Source: a bacterium (GTDB taxonomy: Bacteria; Vulcanimicrobiota; Xenobia; Xenobiales; Xenobiaceae). From it: 35,258 nt of DNA. Positions 24,528-32,363 of this stretch are shown piece after piece. Position 1 is the stretch's first letter. Every line of letters starts with the position of its first letter. The stretch lies in contig JAUNIO010000032.1 of assembly GCA_030535355.1 (NCBI GenBank), positions 1 through 35,258 of the forward strand. The letters run 5' to 3'. The notes beneath the pieces were generated by a model. That model had not been told where the DNA came from. It saw only the letters and a list, made by a program, of their open reading frames with translations, and did not search any database. Both the position numbers and the translations under genes were made by a program.

Positions 24528-24569
24528 CAATATAATTTAGTTAGCGATCGGCTAACCTGCAAACTATCG
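24528..24569 (+). mobile_element. type 1 MITE-like element, copy F, 5' fragment
   Basis: About 42 bp match the 5' end of the family: CAATATAATTTAGTTAGCG, the GTTAGC/GCTAAC palindrome, and CCTGCAAACTATC. The rest of the element is missing. A small GCCAAA/TTTGGC hairpin follows directly. The remaining bases before terD (3) are GC-rich, without an obvious signal. Confidence 0.65.
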
Positions 24570-24707
24570 AAAAGCCAAAAAGTCAAAATTTGGCGGAACA
24601 GGGCGGTTGCTGCAGTATGGAAGCTGCACGATCGGTCTTGGCCGCAATACAATAGTAGCGGCGCTGGGCGCGGAAAGCGGCGGCGCATAATCAGGAGGTC
24701 TGCGCGG

Positions 24708-25289
24708 ATGCCTATCAGTTTGAAAAAGGGCGAAAAAGTCAGTTTAACCAAGAACAATCCCGGCCTTACCAAAGTCATAGCCGGTCTGGGATGGGACGTC
24801 AACGCTTTCGATACCGGCGGTGACTTCGATTTGGACGCTTCGGCGTTTCTGGTAACCGAGTCCGGTAAAGTCGCTAGCCAGAAAGATTTCATCTTCTATG
24901 GCAATCTGAAACATGAAAGCGGCGCTGTAGAGCACATGGGCGATAACCGTACTGGGTCCGGAGAAGGCGACGACGAAGTGATCAAAATTGATCTTTCCAA
25001 GGTCCCGGCCAATTACACTAAGGTTATCTTTACGGTAACCATTTACGAATCGGAAAAGAGACGCCAGAATTTCGGCCAGGTCAGCAACGCGTATATGCGC
25101 ATTTACAATGAATCTACCGGCGAAGAATTGCTACGCTACGATTTAGGCGAAGATTTTTCCATTGAAACTGCCGTGGTTTTCGGTGAGCTATACAGAAGCG
25201 GAAATGAATGGAAATTTAATGCTATAGGCAGCGGCTATCAGGGTGGATTAGCGGCTTTATGCAACAGTTACGGTATTAATGTCGAATAA
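24708..25289 (+). CDS. terD: TerD-family Ca2+-binding stress protein (3)
   Basis: The protein has 193 residues and is nearly identical in pattern to the protein at 23010. It has [58 protein letters not shown], and the ordinary Gly and Ser ([15 protein letters not shown]) where terD (2) has Cys. AGGAGG precedes the ATG. With the TerA-type gene at 25397 it forms the second half of the duplicated pair. Confidence 0.94.
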   Translation: MPISLKKGEKVSLTKNNPGLTKVIAGLGWDVNAFDTGGDFDLDASAFLVTESGKVASQKDFIFYGNLKHESGAVEHMGDNRTGSGEGDDEVIKIDLSKVPANYTKVIFTVTIYESEKRRQNFGQVSNAYMRIYNESTGEELLRYDLGEDFSIETAVVFGELYRSGNEWKFNAIGSGYQGGLAALCNSYGINVE

Positions 25290-25310
25290 TCTCTCTTTTG
25301 GCTAAACCCA

Positions 25311-25348
25311 ATGCAGCTTTCTTGAGATTGGACACGAGGAAGCTGCAT
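25311..25348 (+). promoter_or_regulatory. hairpin between terD (3) and the second TerA-type gene
   Basis: ATGCAGCTT (25311-25319) pairs with AAGCTGCAT (25340-25348), and pairing continues imperfectly inwards (TCTTG with CACGAGGA). No T run follows. It lies 48 bp before the next start, further away than the other hairpins of the locus. Confidence 0.45.
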
Positions 25349-25396
25349 GCCGGAAAAACTTTGAAAAAACAGTATCTGCTGAGCAAGGAGTAATTT

Positions 25397-26005
25397 ATGG
25401 CTATAAGCCTAAAAAAGGGTGAGAAAGTCAGTTTAGTTAAAAAAGCGGCTGGATTGGGCGAGATACTCATCAATCTGAATTGGAAGACATCTGCAAATAG
25501 GAGTCTTTTGGGGCGACTTTTTTTTGGCGACATTGCTCAGCAGGGCATTGACCTGGATTTAGGCTGTCTTTACGAGCTTAAAAATGGCCGCAAGGGTGTA
25601 GTGCAGGCTCTGGGCAAGTCCTTTGGCTCGTTGCGGCAGCCTCCGTATATCGCGCTCGATGGCGATGATCGCACTGGAGCTGTAGCTACAGGAGAAAATT
25701 TGCGCATTGACGGCAACAAGATCGCTGAAATAAGGCGTGTTCTGGTCTTTACATACATTTATGAGGGCGTGGCTAACTGGCAGCAAGCCGATGCTACGGT
25801 GACAATTAAGTATCCGGGGGCTGAAGACATTATTGTCAAGATGGACGAATTCAATTCTACTAAAAAAATGTGCGCTTTAGCCCTGTTTATGAATCAAGAT
25901 GATCAAACGTTTAGCGTTGAAAAACTTATTATGTTTTATAATAAGCATAAAGAGTTGGACAGCGCGTTTAATTGGGGGCTAAACTGGGTGCCCGGACGCA
26001 AATAA
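25397..26005 (+). CDS. TerA-type TerD-domain protein (2)
   Basis: The protein has 202 residues and is a paralogue of the one at 23918. It has [97 protein letters not shown] and a GLNWVPGRK end. A small insertion-like loop (GRLFFGDIAQQ) differs from its sister. AAGGAG precedes the ATG with good spacing. The next ter gene starts 15 bp after its stop. Confidence 0.88.
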   Translation: MAISLKKGEKVSLVKKAAGLGEILINLNWKTSANRSLLGRLFFGDIAQQGIDLDLGCLYELKNGRKGVVQALGKSFGSLRQPPYIALDGDDRTGAVATGENLRIDGNKIAEIRRVLVFTYIYEGVANWQQADATVTIKYPGAEDIIVKMDEFNSTKKMCALALFMNQDDQTFSVEKLIMFYNKHKELDSAFNWGLNWVPGRK

Positions 26006-26020
26006 AAGAAAGGTTTCAGC

Positions 26021-26635
26021 ATGTCAGTTAGCTTAAAAAAAGGCCAAAAAGTTAATCTTTCCAAAGAAAATGTAAGCCTAACTAAAATTATTGCGGCTTT
26101 GGGCTGGGATGAAGTCGGCAAGTCTCCGACAAAGAAGGGCTTTTGGGCCTCTCTTTTCTCCATCGCGATTCCTCCTATTTCCATTGACTGCGACGCTTCA
26201 GCTTTGCTGCTGCAGAACGGCCGTCTGATGGCCCGCCGGGACATCGTGTATTATGGCAATTTAAAGCATCGTTCTGGGGCAGTGCGGCACATGGGCGATA
26301 ATCTTACCGGCGCAGGTGATGGCGATAACGAGCAGATTATTATCGAGCTCAATAAGCTGCCTGCGGAGTACGATAAGATTGTCATTGTGGTCAATATTTT
26401 TAATGCTAAGACGAAAAAACAGCATTTCGGCATGATCCGCAATGCTTATATACGCTTGATTAATGCCAGCAATAACCGCGAGATATGCAAATACGACCTC
26501 AACGAAGACTATACCAACATGACGGCTATGATTTTCGGTGAGGTGACTAGGCAGGATGGCGAGTGGAGATTCAATGCTATAGGCCAGGGCACTACAGACG
26601 GTAACCTGACCGAGCTTAGCAGGAGATTTGAATAA
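26021..26635 (+). CDS. TerD-superfamily protein, TerZ-like
   Basis: The protein has 204 residues. It has VSLKKGQKVNLSKEN, AALGWDE, then an extra segment of about 20 residues (SPTKKGFWASLFSIAIPP) before IDCDASALLL, as TerZ proteins have a KKGF-type insert. [17 protein letters not shown], with Asn in place of one Asp, and FGMIRNAYIRL complete the domain. The C-terminus is shortened compared with TerD (no QGGLAALC). The Ca2+ loop is preserved. It lies 15 bp after the TerA-type gene and ends the run of TerD-superfamily genes. Confidence 0.87.
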   Translation: MSVSLKKGQKVNLSKENVSLTKIIAALGWDEVGKSPTKKGFWASLFSIAIPPISIDCDASALLLQNGRLMARRDIVYYGNLKHRSGAVRHMGDNLTGAGDGDNEQIIIELNKLPAEYDKIVIVVNIFNAKTKKQHFGMIRNAYIRLINASNNREICKYDLNEDYTNMTAMIFGEVTRQDGEWRFNAIGQGTTDGNLTELSRRFE

Positions 26636-26657
26636 ACTGGTATATTTATTTGGCGAA

Positions 26658-26687
26658 AAGGAGCTATATAATGTAGTTCCTTTTTTT
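26658..26687 (+). terminator. intrinsic terminator or attenuator before the P-type ATPase gene
   Basis: AAGGAGCTA (26658-26666) pairs with TAGTTCCTT (26674-26682, one G-U pair) and is followed by a seven-T run (26681-26687). Only 27 bp separate it from the ATPase ATG. TATAAT at 26667-26672 in the loop might instead be a -10 box. Confidence 0.6.
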
Positions 26688-26714
26688 ATAAATTAAAGTT
26701 GAGAAGTAAGAAGC

Positions 26715-29378
26715 ATGAGCAATTTGGACAATGAAGCGCTTATGAATAAAGAAGCGCTGATGCAGGGTCTAAGCGACAGTCAGGCCGCTGAGAGCAAAAG
26801 CAAATTCGGTACCAATGCCCTGGCCAAAAAAGAGCCGGAATCGCTGTGGTCTATGTTCCTCGGCGCTTTCGACGATATTTGGATCAAGGTACTCTGCGGC
26901 GCTTTGCTGCTGAAGATCGCCCTGGCCATTTTGGGGTATTTTAATTCTGCTTTTGATGGTGAAGGCGGCGGCGATGTCGTAGAAATTATCAGCATTGTCA
27001 TGGCCATTGCTTTGGCGACCGGCTTCAGCACTCTGTCGGAGTACAGAAATAGTTCCCGCAGCGAGGCTCTGCAGGAAGAGTACAGCAAAACTTACGCCAA
27101 AGTTATGCGCAACGGCAAGCTGGTCAATATTTTGACCAGCGAGATTGTCAAGGGCGACACCGTGCTCATTCAGGCCGGCGATAAAGTCCCCGTGGACGGT
27201 CTGCTCTTCGAAGGCCATGTCAAGGTTTCCCAGGCTGCTCTCAATGGCGAATCCCGCGATGAAAACAAGGAAGCAGCGGCCGATATGGAGGAAGCCGAAT
27301 CGACGGAATACGGTTCCGCGCATAAGGTCTTCATGGGTTCGGTGGTGACCGCGGGCGAAGCCTATGTGGTAGCTACGGTAATCGGCGATGATTCCGAGCT
27401 AGGCAAGATCAACAAGGCTCTGACCGATGACGAGGAAGAAGAGCGTCAGGATACTTCCAGCCTGAAGCTGGAAGCTGTGGCTAAAGGCATCGGCAAACTG
27501 GGTGTTACTGCCGCGGCTTTGGCCGGTATTCTGCTCGTGGTCATGACTTTGGTTCATCCTCCTGTGGGCTTTGTAAAAGATACGGCGCATATCGTCGCTT
27601 TGGTGGCCAACGCCATCATGCTGATGGCTGCCATCGTGATCATGGCTGTGCCTGAAGGCCTGCCCATGATGAACAGCTTGGTGCAGTCCATGAATACCGA
27701 ATCGATGTACAAAAAGAACATCTTGGTTAGCCATAAAGCGGCTTTCTCCGACTCGGCCTATATGAATGTGCTCTTCAGTGATAAGACCGGTACTATTACG
27801 CAGGGCAACCTTTCTCTGGTGGAATTTCTCACCGGTGAGGGCACAATCGAGCAGTCTATTAAAACTACCGAATTTTTTGCCGCTATCACTTTAAATAACT
27901 TGGCCAAAGTGTCTTCGGAAGGTAAGGCCATCGGCAGCAACAATATGGACCGCGCTCTTTTGACCTACGCGTTGGAGCACGGTTATGACCCCGATAAGGC
28001 CGATACCGATCAAGTTAAAGACATCAGCGGTTTCGATTCGGAAAAGAAATGCGCTACGGTGGAGATGAAAGACGGCACCATCTATTGGAAAGGCGCCACT
28101 GAAAATCTCATCGATCAGCTGACCCACTACGCTTTGCCGAACGGCGAGCTGAAAGAGTTCACTGTAGCTAATAAGAAAGCGCTGGAAGAAGCCATGCTGG
28201 CTCAGGCTAAGCGCACCATGAAGCTGCTCTCCGTGGCCAAGTTCACTAAAGAGCAGAAAATACTGCTGGCGGTTCTGTGCCTGCGCGACAACGTGCGCAC
28301 CGATGCTGTGGAGACCGTGAATATCCTCAATTCCGCCGGTATTCAGGTGGTCATGGTCACCGGCGACGCTGAGGAAACTGCGGTAGCTATCGCCAAAGAG
28401 GCCGGTATTCTGAGCAATGAAAAAGAAGACATCGTTTTGACTCACGAGAAGCTCGAGGCTATGTCTGATGACGAGCTGAAGAAAGAGCTGCCTCACCTCA
28501 AAGTGGTAAGCCGCGCCAAGCCTTTGGATAAGAAGCGCTTGGTTTCCATGTCTCAGAAGATCGACAACGTCTGCGGTATGACTGGAGACGGCGTCAACGA
28601 CGCCCCCGCGCTCAAACAGGCCGATATCGGCTTCGCTATGGGAGACGGTACGGCGGTGGCTCAGGAAGCCGGCGACGTGGTCATTCTCAACAACAGCTTG
28701 ACCTCCATCAAGGATTGCGTGCTCAACAGCCGCACCATGGCCAAGTCGGTTGGCAAGTTCCTCATCTTCCAGCTGACCGTAAACGTCAGTACACTGCTGA
28801 TCAATGTTTTAGCGCCTATTTTGGGCTGGACAGAACCTTTCTCGATCGTACAGATTCTCTGGATCAACCTGATTATGGACACTTTGGCGGCTATGGCCTT
28901 CGGCGGCGAGCCCATTTTGGACCGTTATATGCAGGAACCGCCGGTAAAGCGCACCGATGATATTCTGACTGGGTATATCAAGTCGGCTATTGGCGTTTGT
29001 GCTTTGTTCATTACGGCCGGGGCTATCTTGATTCTGGAAAACGTGGGGGGAATTACCACTTGGGTAACGCCGTCCAATTGTGCAGATGTGGCTTTGTATG
29101 AGAAGACCTTTATGTTTGCCTTCTTCATCTACGCGATCATCTTCAACAGTCTGAACACCCGTTCTGAGCGGCTCAACGTCTTTGAGCATATCGGCGAGAA
29201 TATGCGCTTCGTCTGGGTGATGGGTTCGATCTTCATTCTCCAGACCATCATTATTCAAGTCGGCGGCAAAGTTTTCAGCACCACTATGCTGGACATGAAG
29301 ACGCTGCTGACTGCCATCGGTTTAGCGTTCTTGATCATCCCCGTGGATATGATTAGAAAGCTGTGCGTAAAGAAATAG
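26715..29378 (+). CDS. P-type Ca2+-transporting ATPase (P2 type)
   Basis: The protein has 887 residues and all P-type parts: an N-terminal cation domain (TNALAKKEPESLW), an A domain with N177-GES instead of the usual TGES, M4 with PEGLP (Glu314), the phosphorylated Asp356 in SDKTGTIT, VMVTGD, the hinge TGDGVNDAPALKQAD (Asp625, Asp629), and M6 NLIMD (Asn718, Asp722). Glu in M4 with Asn and Asp in M6 is the single Ca2+ site pattern of PMCA/LMCA1-type pumps, which expel Ca2+ in exchange for protons. Direction and ion are inferred. It follows the TerD genes on the same strand, after a terminator-like hairpin. Confidence 0.92.
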   Translation: MSNLDNEALMNKEALMQGLSDSQAAESKSKFGTNALAKKEPESLWSMFLGAFDDIWIKVLCGALLLKIALAILGYFNSAFDGEGGGDVVEIISIVMAIALATGFSTLSEYRNSSRSEALQEEYSKTYAKVMRNGKLVNILTSEIVKGDTVLIQAGDKVPVDGLLFEGHVKVSQAALNGESRDENKEAAADMEEAESTEYGSAHKVFMGSVVTAGEAYVVATVIGDDSELGKINKALTDDEEEERQDTSSLKLEAVAKGIGKLGVTAAALAGILLVVMTLVHPPVGFVKDTAHIVALVANAIMLMAAIVIMAVPEGLPMMNSLVQSMNTESMYKKNILVSHKAAFSDSAYMNVLFSDKTGTITQGNLSLVEFLTGEGTIEQSIKTTEFFAAITLNNLAKVSSEGKAIGSNNMDRALLTYALEHGYDPDKADTDQVKDISGFDSEKKCATVEMKDGTIYWKGATENLIDQLTHYALPNGELKEFTVANKKALEEAMLAQAKRTMKLLSVAKFTKEQKILLAVLCLRDNVRTDAVETVNILNSAGIQVVMVTGDAEETAVAIAKEAGILSNEKEDIVLTHEKLEAMSDDELKKELPHLKVVSRAKPLDKKRLVSMSQKIDNVCGMTGDGVNDAPALKQADIGFAMGDGTAVAQEAGDVVILNNSLTSIKDCVLNSRTMAKSVGKFLIFQLTVNVSTLLINVLAPILGWTEPFSIVQILWINLIMDTLAAMAFGGEPILDRYMQEPPVKRTDDILTGYIKSAIGVCALFITAGAILILENVGGITTWVTPSNCADVALYEKTFMFAFFIYAIIFNSLNTRSERLNVFEHIGENMRFVWVMGSIFILQTIIIQVGGKVFSTTMLDMKTLLTAIGLAFLIIPVDMIRKLCVKK

Positions 29379-29420
29379 AAATATTGCTTTAACGCTTTGC
29401 TTGAACGCTTTAAATAAGTA

Positions 29421-29456
29421 AAAATGCCGCTGATCAAAAGATGCCAGCGGCATTTT
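29421..29456. terminator. bidirectional intrinsic terminator
   Basis: AAAATGCCGCTG (29421-29432) and CAGCGGCATTTT (29445-29456) form a perfect 12-bp stem with a 12-nt loop and A/T runs on both sides. It separates the convergent ATPase and mutM genes and can serve both. Confidence 0.85.
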
Positions 29457-29575
29457 AATTTGGGATACACTGAATTAATTATGATTTTTTACCCAAGTCT
29501 TTGCGTAGCACTCAGCAGCCGCTAGCATTTGCGTTTATTTTTGCTGTGCCTTTCCGTAGGGCAGCTGGCCTGCAA

Positions 29576-30460
29576 TTATTGCTGGCAGTGGGGGCACCAG
29601 GTTGTGGTGCGCCCGCCTAAGGTGCACTTTTCCAGAACGGTCCCGCAGCGATAGCATTCCTGGCCATAGCGGCCATAGACCTGCAGGCAGTTCTGATTGC
29701 TGCCTGGCTGGCCAGAGCTATCGCGGTAATCGGAGAAGGTGGTGCCGCGGTTGGCGATGGATGTAAGCAGCATGGGGGGAATAAAGGCTGCCAAAGCAGC
29801 GATTTCTGAAGGCGTTAAGGAGCTGGCGGGGCGGCTAGGGCAGATATGGCTGCCGAAGAGTGCTTCATCGGCGTAGATGTTGCCCAAACCGCAGATGATG
29901 CTTTGATCTAGCAGAACCGTTTTGATGTTTCTTGAGGTTTTGGCCAGAGCTTTCAGAAGATGGGATTCCAGCAGATCGGGACAGGCCAGGGGATCTGGCC
30001 CTAAAGCCAGCAGCTCCGGGGCCTGTTCAGCCTTATCGCGGTCATAGGCGATCCAGTGCCCGAAACGGCGCACATCGCGGTAGCAGAGCATAGTCTCATC
30101 GCTGTGCTCGATGACGATGTGAGTGTGTTTGTCGGGAGCGTGCTGGACGGCGCGCTGCAGGCCGGTGATGGGGTGGATGGCGAAAGCTTTATCATCGCTT
30201 TTCTGGGGGTCGCGGAAGGTGAGCTGCCCGGTCATGCCTAGGCGTATCAAAAGCGTGGTGCACTCCAAATCGAGGATGAGTATTTTGCCTAGGCGCCGGA
30301 CTTGGGTGTACGCTTGCCCGTCAATCTCTTCGGCGAGGGCGCGGCCCGTGTGGGAGACGGTCATTTTGGGGAAATTGATGGTGACTTTACTGATTCTGCG
30401 CCCTGGCAGGACGGGTTCCAAGCCGCGGCGGATGGTTTCGACTTCTGGTAATTCCGGCAT
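29576..30460 (-). CDS. mutM: formamidopyrimidine-DNA glycosylase
   Basis: MutM (Fpg) removes 8-oxoguanine and formamidopyrimidines and nicks the abasic site. The 294 residues begin MPELPEVETIRRGL with catalytic Pro2 and Glu3. Lys59 (RRLGKILIL) and the helix-two-turn-helix region (LLDQSIICGLGNIYADE) follow, and a C-terminal four-Cys zinc finger (CYRCGTVLEKC to WCPHC) contains the GGRTT Arg. All key residues are intact. It is slightly longer than the E. coli protein (269). It is divergent from the carboxyltransferase gene with 120 bp between. Confidence 0.97.
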   Translation of the reverse strand: MPELPEVETIRRGLEPVLPGRRISKVTINFPKMTVSHTGRALAEEIDGQAYTQVRRLGKILILDLECTTLLIRLGMTGQLTFRDPQKSDDKAFAIHPITGLQRAVQHAPDKHTHIVIEHSDETMLCYRDVRRFGHWIAYDRDKAEQAPELLALGPDPLACPDLLESHLLKALAKTSRNIKTVLLDQSIICGLGNIYADEALFGSHICPSRPASSLTPSEIAALAAFIPPMLLTSIANRGTTFSDYRDSSGQPGSNQNCLQVYGRYGQECYRCGTVLEKCTLGGRTTTWCPHCQQ

Positions 30461-30580
30461 AATGAAAAAATCATAAAGTACTCTGGCTAAAAGGTCAAGA
30501 TATTAGGCAAAGCAGGACAAAAGGCAAACGACTTGTATTAGCTTTGCTGTTTGACATTATTAAGGAGTGTAATAGAAATT

Positions 30581-32131
30581 ATGAGTTGGGATCGCGCGAT
30601 TAAAGACCTGGAAAAACGCCGCCAGAAAGCTCAAGACGGCGGAGGCGCTGCCCGCATTGAAAAACAGCATAAACAGGGCAAAATGACGGCCCGCGAGCGT
30701 ATAGACGTAGTGCTGGACCCGGGTTCTTTTGTGGAAATCGATACGCTGGTAGAATCGCGCATAGACGATTTTGACCTGGACAAACGCCACTGTACCGGTG
30801 ACGGTGTGGTGGTCGGCTACGGAACTATTGAAGGGCGCCGCGTATTCGTCAGCAGCGAAGACTTTACGGTCATCGGGGGCACTTTAGGCGAAGCTCATGC
30901 TCAGAAAATTTTGCATGTACAAGATTTAGCTTTGGAGAACCGCTGCCCTATCATTTGCATTAATGACAGCGGCGGGGCCCGCATCGAAGAGGGTATTCAC
31001 TCGCTGAGCGGTTACGGCGGCATGTTCCTGCGCCACACCAAAGCCTCTGGAGTGATTCCGCAGATCGCGGTCATTTTAGGCCCCTGCTCTGGCGGCGCCT
31101 GTTATGCTCCGGCTATCTGCGACTATATCTTCATGGTGCGCAATACGTCTAAGATGTTCATCACTGGGCCCAATGTGGTGAAGACCGTGCTGTTCGAAGA
31201 AGTCACCGTAGAGGAGCTGGGCGGAGCGGATATTCACGCTACGAAGAGCGGCGTTTCTCATTTTACTTACGACAATGAAAAGGACTGCCTGCAGGGAGTG
31301 CGCCGGCTGCTCTCTTATCTGCCCAGCAGCTTTGCTGAACAGCCTCCTCAGGCCGATAAGTCGATCAGCGTTCCCGATCTGTCCTATAAGCTGCAGGAGA
31401 TCGTTCCCGACAGTTCCAGAGCTTCGTATGATGTCAAAGACGTCATCAACTGCTTAGCTGATCCCGATTCCTTTATGGAAGTGCAGAAAGATTTTGCCCG
31501 CAACGCCGTAGTAGGTTTTGCCCGTCTGGATGGCCAGGCGGTGGGCATAGTCGCTAACCAGTGCGCTAATTTGGCTGGTTCCCTCGACGTCAATGCTTCC
31601 GATAAGATCGCCCGCTTCGTGCGCTGCTGCGACTGTTTTAACGTGCCTTTGGTCACCTTGGTCGATGTGCCCGCTTTCTTGCCGGGCACTGGCCAGGAGC
31701 ACAGCGGCATTATCCGCCACGGCGCGAAAATTCTCTTCGCCTATTCCGAAGCTACCGTGCCCAAGGTCAGCTTAATTATGCGCAAAGCTTATGGCGGCGC
31801 TTATATCGCTATGAACTCTCAGGCCATGGGCGCCGATTACGTATTCGCCTGGCCTATCGCTGAAATTGCGGTTATGGGAGCGGATGGAGCTGTTAATATC
31901 GCTTTTAAGCGCAAAATTGAGGCCGCGGAAGACCCGGATATGATGCGCCAGTACTGCAAGCAGCAGTATGAGGATCGTTTCCTGAATCCTTATGTGGCGG
32001 CTTCAAGGGGATATATTACCGAGGTTATTAAGCCCGAGGAAACGCGCAGCGCTTTGATTAAGGCTTTGGCCAATCTCAAGGGCAAATGCGCTTTGAACGT
32101 GCCTAAGAAGCACGGCAATATTCCTCTGTAA
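30581..32131 (+). CDS. mmdA: acyl-CoA carboxyltransferase subunit (methylmalonyl-CoA decarboxylase alpha / propionyl-CoA carboxylase beta type)
   Basis: This biotin-dependent carboxyltransferase moves CO2 between biotin and an acyl-CoA such as methylmalonyl/propionyl-CoA. From ATG 30581 (AAGGAG upstream) it has 516 residues. The N-terminal crotonase-like half has GKMTARERID, SEDFTVIGGTLGEAHA, NDSGGARIEEG and GPCSGGACYAPA. The C-terminal half has DVPAFLPGTGQEHSGIIRHGAK and MRKAYGGAYIAMNS. ORF starts from 30551 are less likely. None of the other decarboxylase subunits (mmdB, C, D) or a biotin carboxylase is nearby, so a pump versus a carboxylase role cannot be decided, and the symbol is tentative. 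Confidence 0.88.
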   Translation: MSWDRAIKDLEKRRQKAQDGGGAARIEKQHKQGKMTARERIDVVLDPGSFVEIDTLVESRIDDFDLDKRHCTGDGVVVGYGTIEGRRVFVSSEDFTVIGGTLGEAHAQKILHVQDLALENRCPIICINDSGGARIEEGIHSLSGYGGMFLRHTKASGVIPQIAVILGPCSGGACYAPAICDYIFMVRNTSKMFITGPNVVKTVLFEEVTVEELGGADIHATKSGVSHFTYDNEKDCLQGVRRLLSYLPSSFAEQPPQADKSISVPDLSYKLQEIVPDSSRASYDVKDVINCLADPDSFMEVQKDFARNAVVGFARLDGQAVGIVANQCANLAGSLDVNASDKIARFVRCCDCFNVPLVTLVDVPAFLPGTGQEHSGIIRHGAKILFAYSEATVPKVSLIMRKAYGGAYIAMNSQAMGADYVFAWPIAEIAVMGADGAVNIAFKRKIEAAEDPDMMRQYCKQQYEDRFLNPYVAASRGYITEVIKPEETRSALIKALANLKGKCALNVPKKHGNIPL

Positions 32132-32149
32132 ACTGTTTTTATAATGCGA

Positions 32150-32165
32150 TAAACAGCGCTGTTTA
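32150..32165. promoter_or_regulatory. 16-bp perfect palindrome after the carboxyltransferase gene
   Basis: TAAACAGCGCTGTTTA is perfectly self-complementary and lies 19 bp after the stop codon. It has no loop for a good terminator, so a protein-binding site or part of a weak terminator are both possible. Confidence 0.35.
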
Positions 32166-32231
32166 GCCTGTTTTCTGGCGGTGACGTTGGAAAGCGGGCT
32201 AAATTGTTTCCTGCTAGTTTCTCTGCGGGAG

Positions 32232-32269
32232 TACCGAAGGCTTAGCAGCTTTGCGGTCTTGGTATTTTT
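32232..32269 (+). terminator. possible intrinsic terminator before the adhesin gene
   Basis: TACCGAAG (32232-32239) pairs with CTTGGTA (32258-32264) with one bulged base, followed by five T (32265-32269). The long, poorly paired loop makes it a weak candidate. Confidence 0.4.
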
Positions 32270-32300
32270 AATATTATAAAATATTTTTAATTTAACATTT

Positions 32301-32330
32301 TTGAAAAAAATGATACATTTGTGTTATAAT
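32301..32330 (+). promoter_or_regulatory. sigma70-type promoter of the Big_2/LRR lipoprotein gene
   Basis: TTGAAA (32301-32306) and TATAAT (32325-32330) are separated by 18 bp in a very AT-rich stretch. Transcription would start about 30 bp before the TTG start codon at 32364. Confidence 0.65.
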
Positions 32331-32363
32331 GGATTATCTATGGTTATTTTATAAGGTGTTCCA

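Noticed and set aside
4980-24569. Interpretation of the type 1 repeats as REP/BIME sequences
   Set aside because: Their size, defined terminal inverted repeats and perfect 10-bp target duplications fit a transposable unit, not short REP palindromes.
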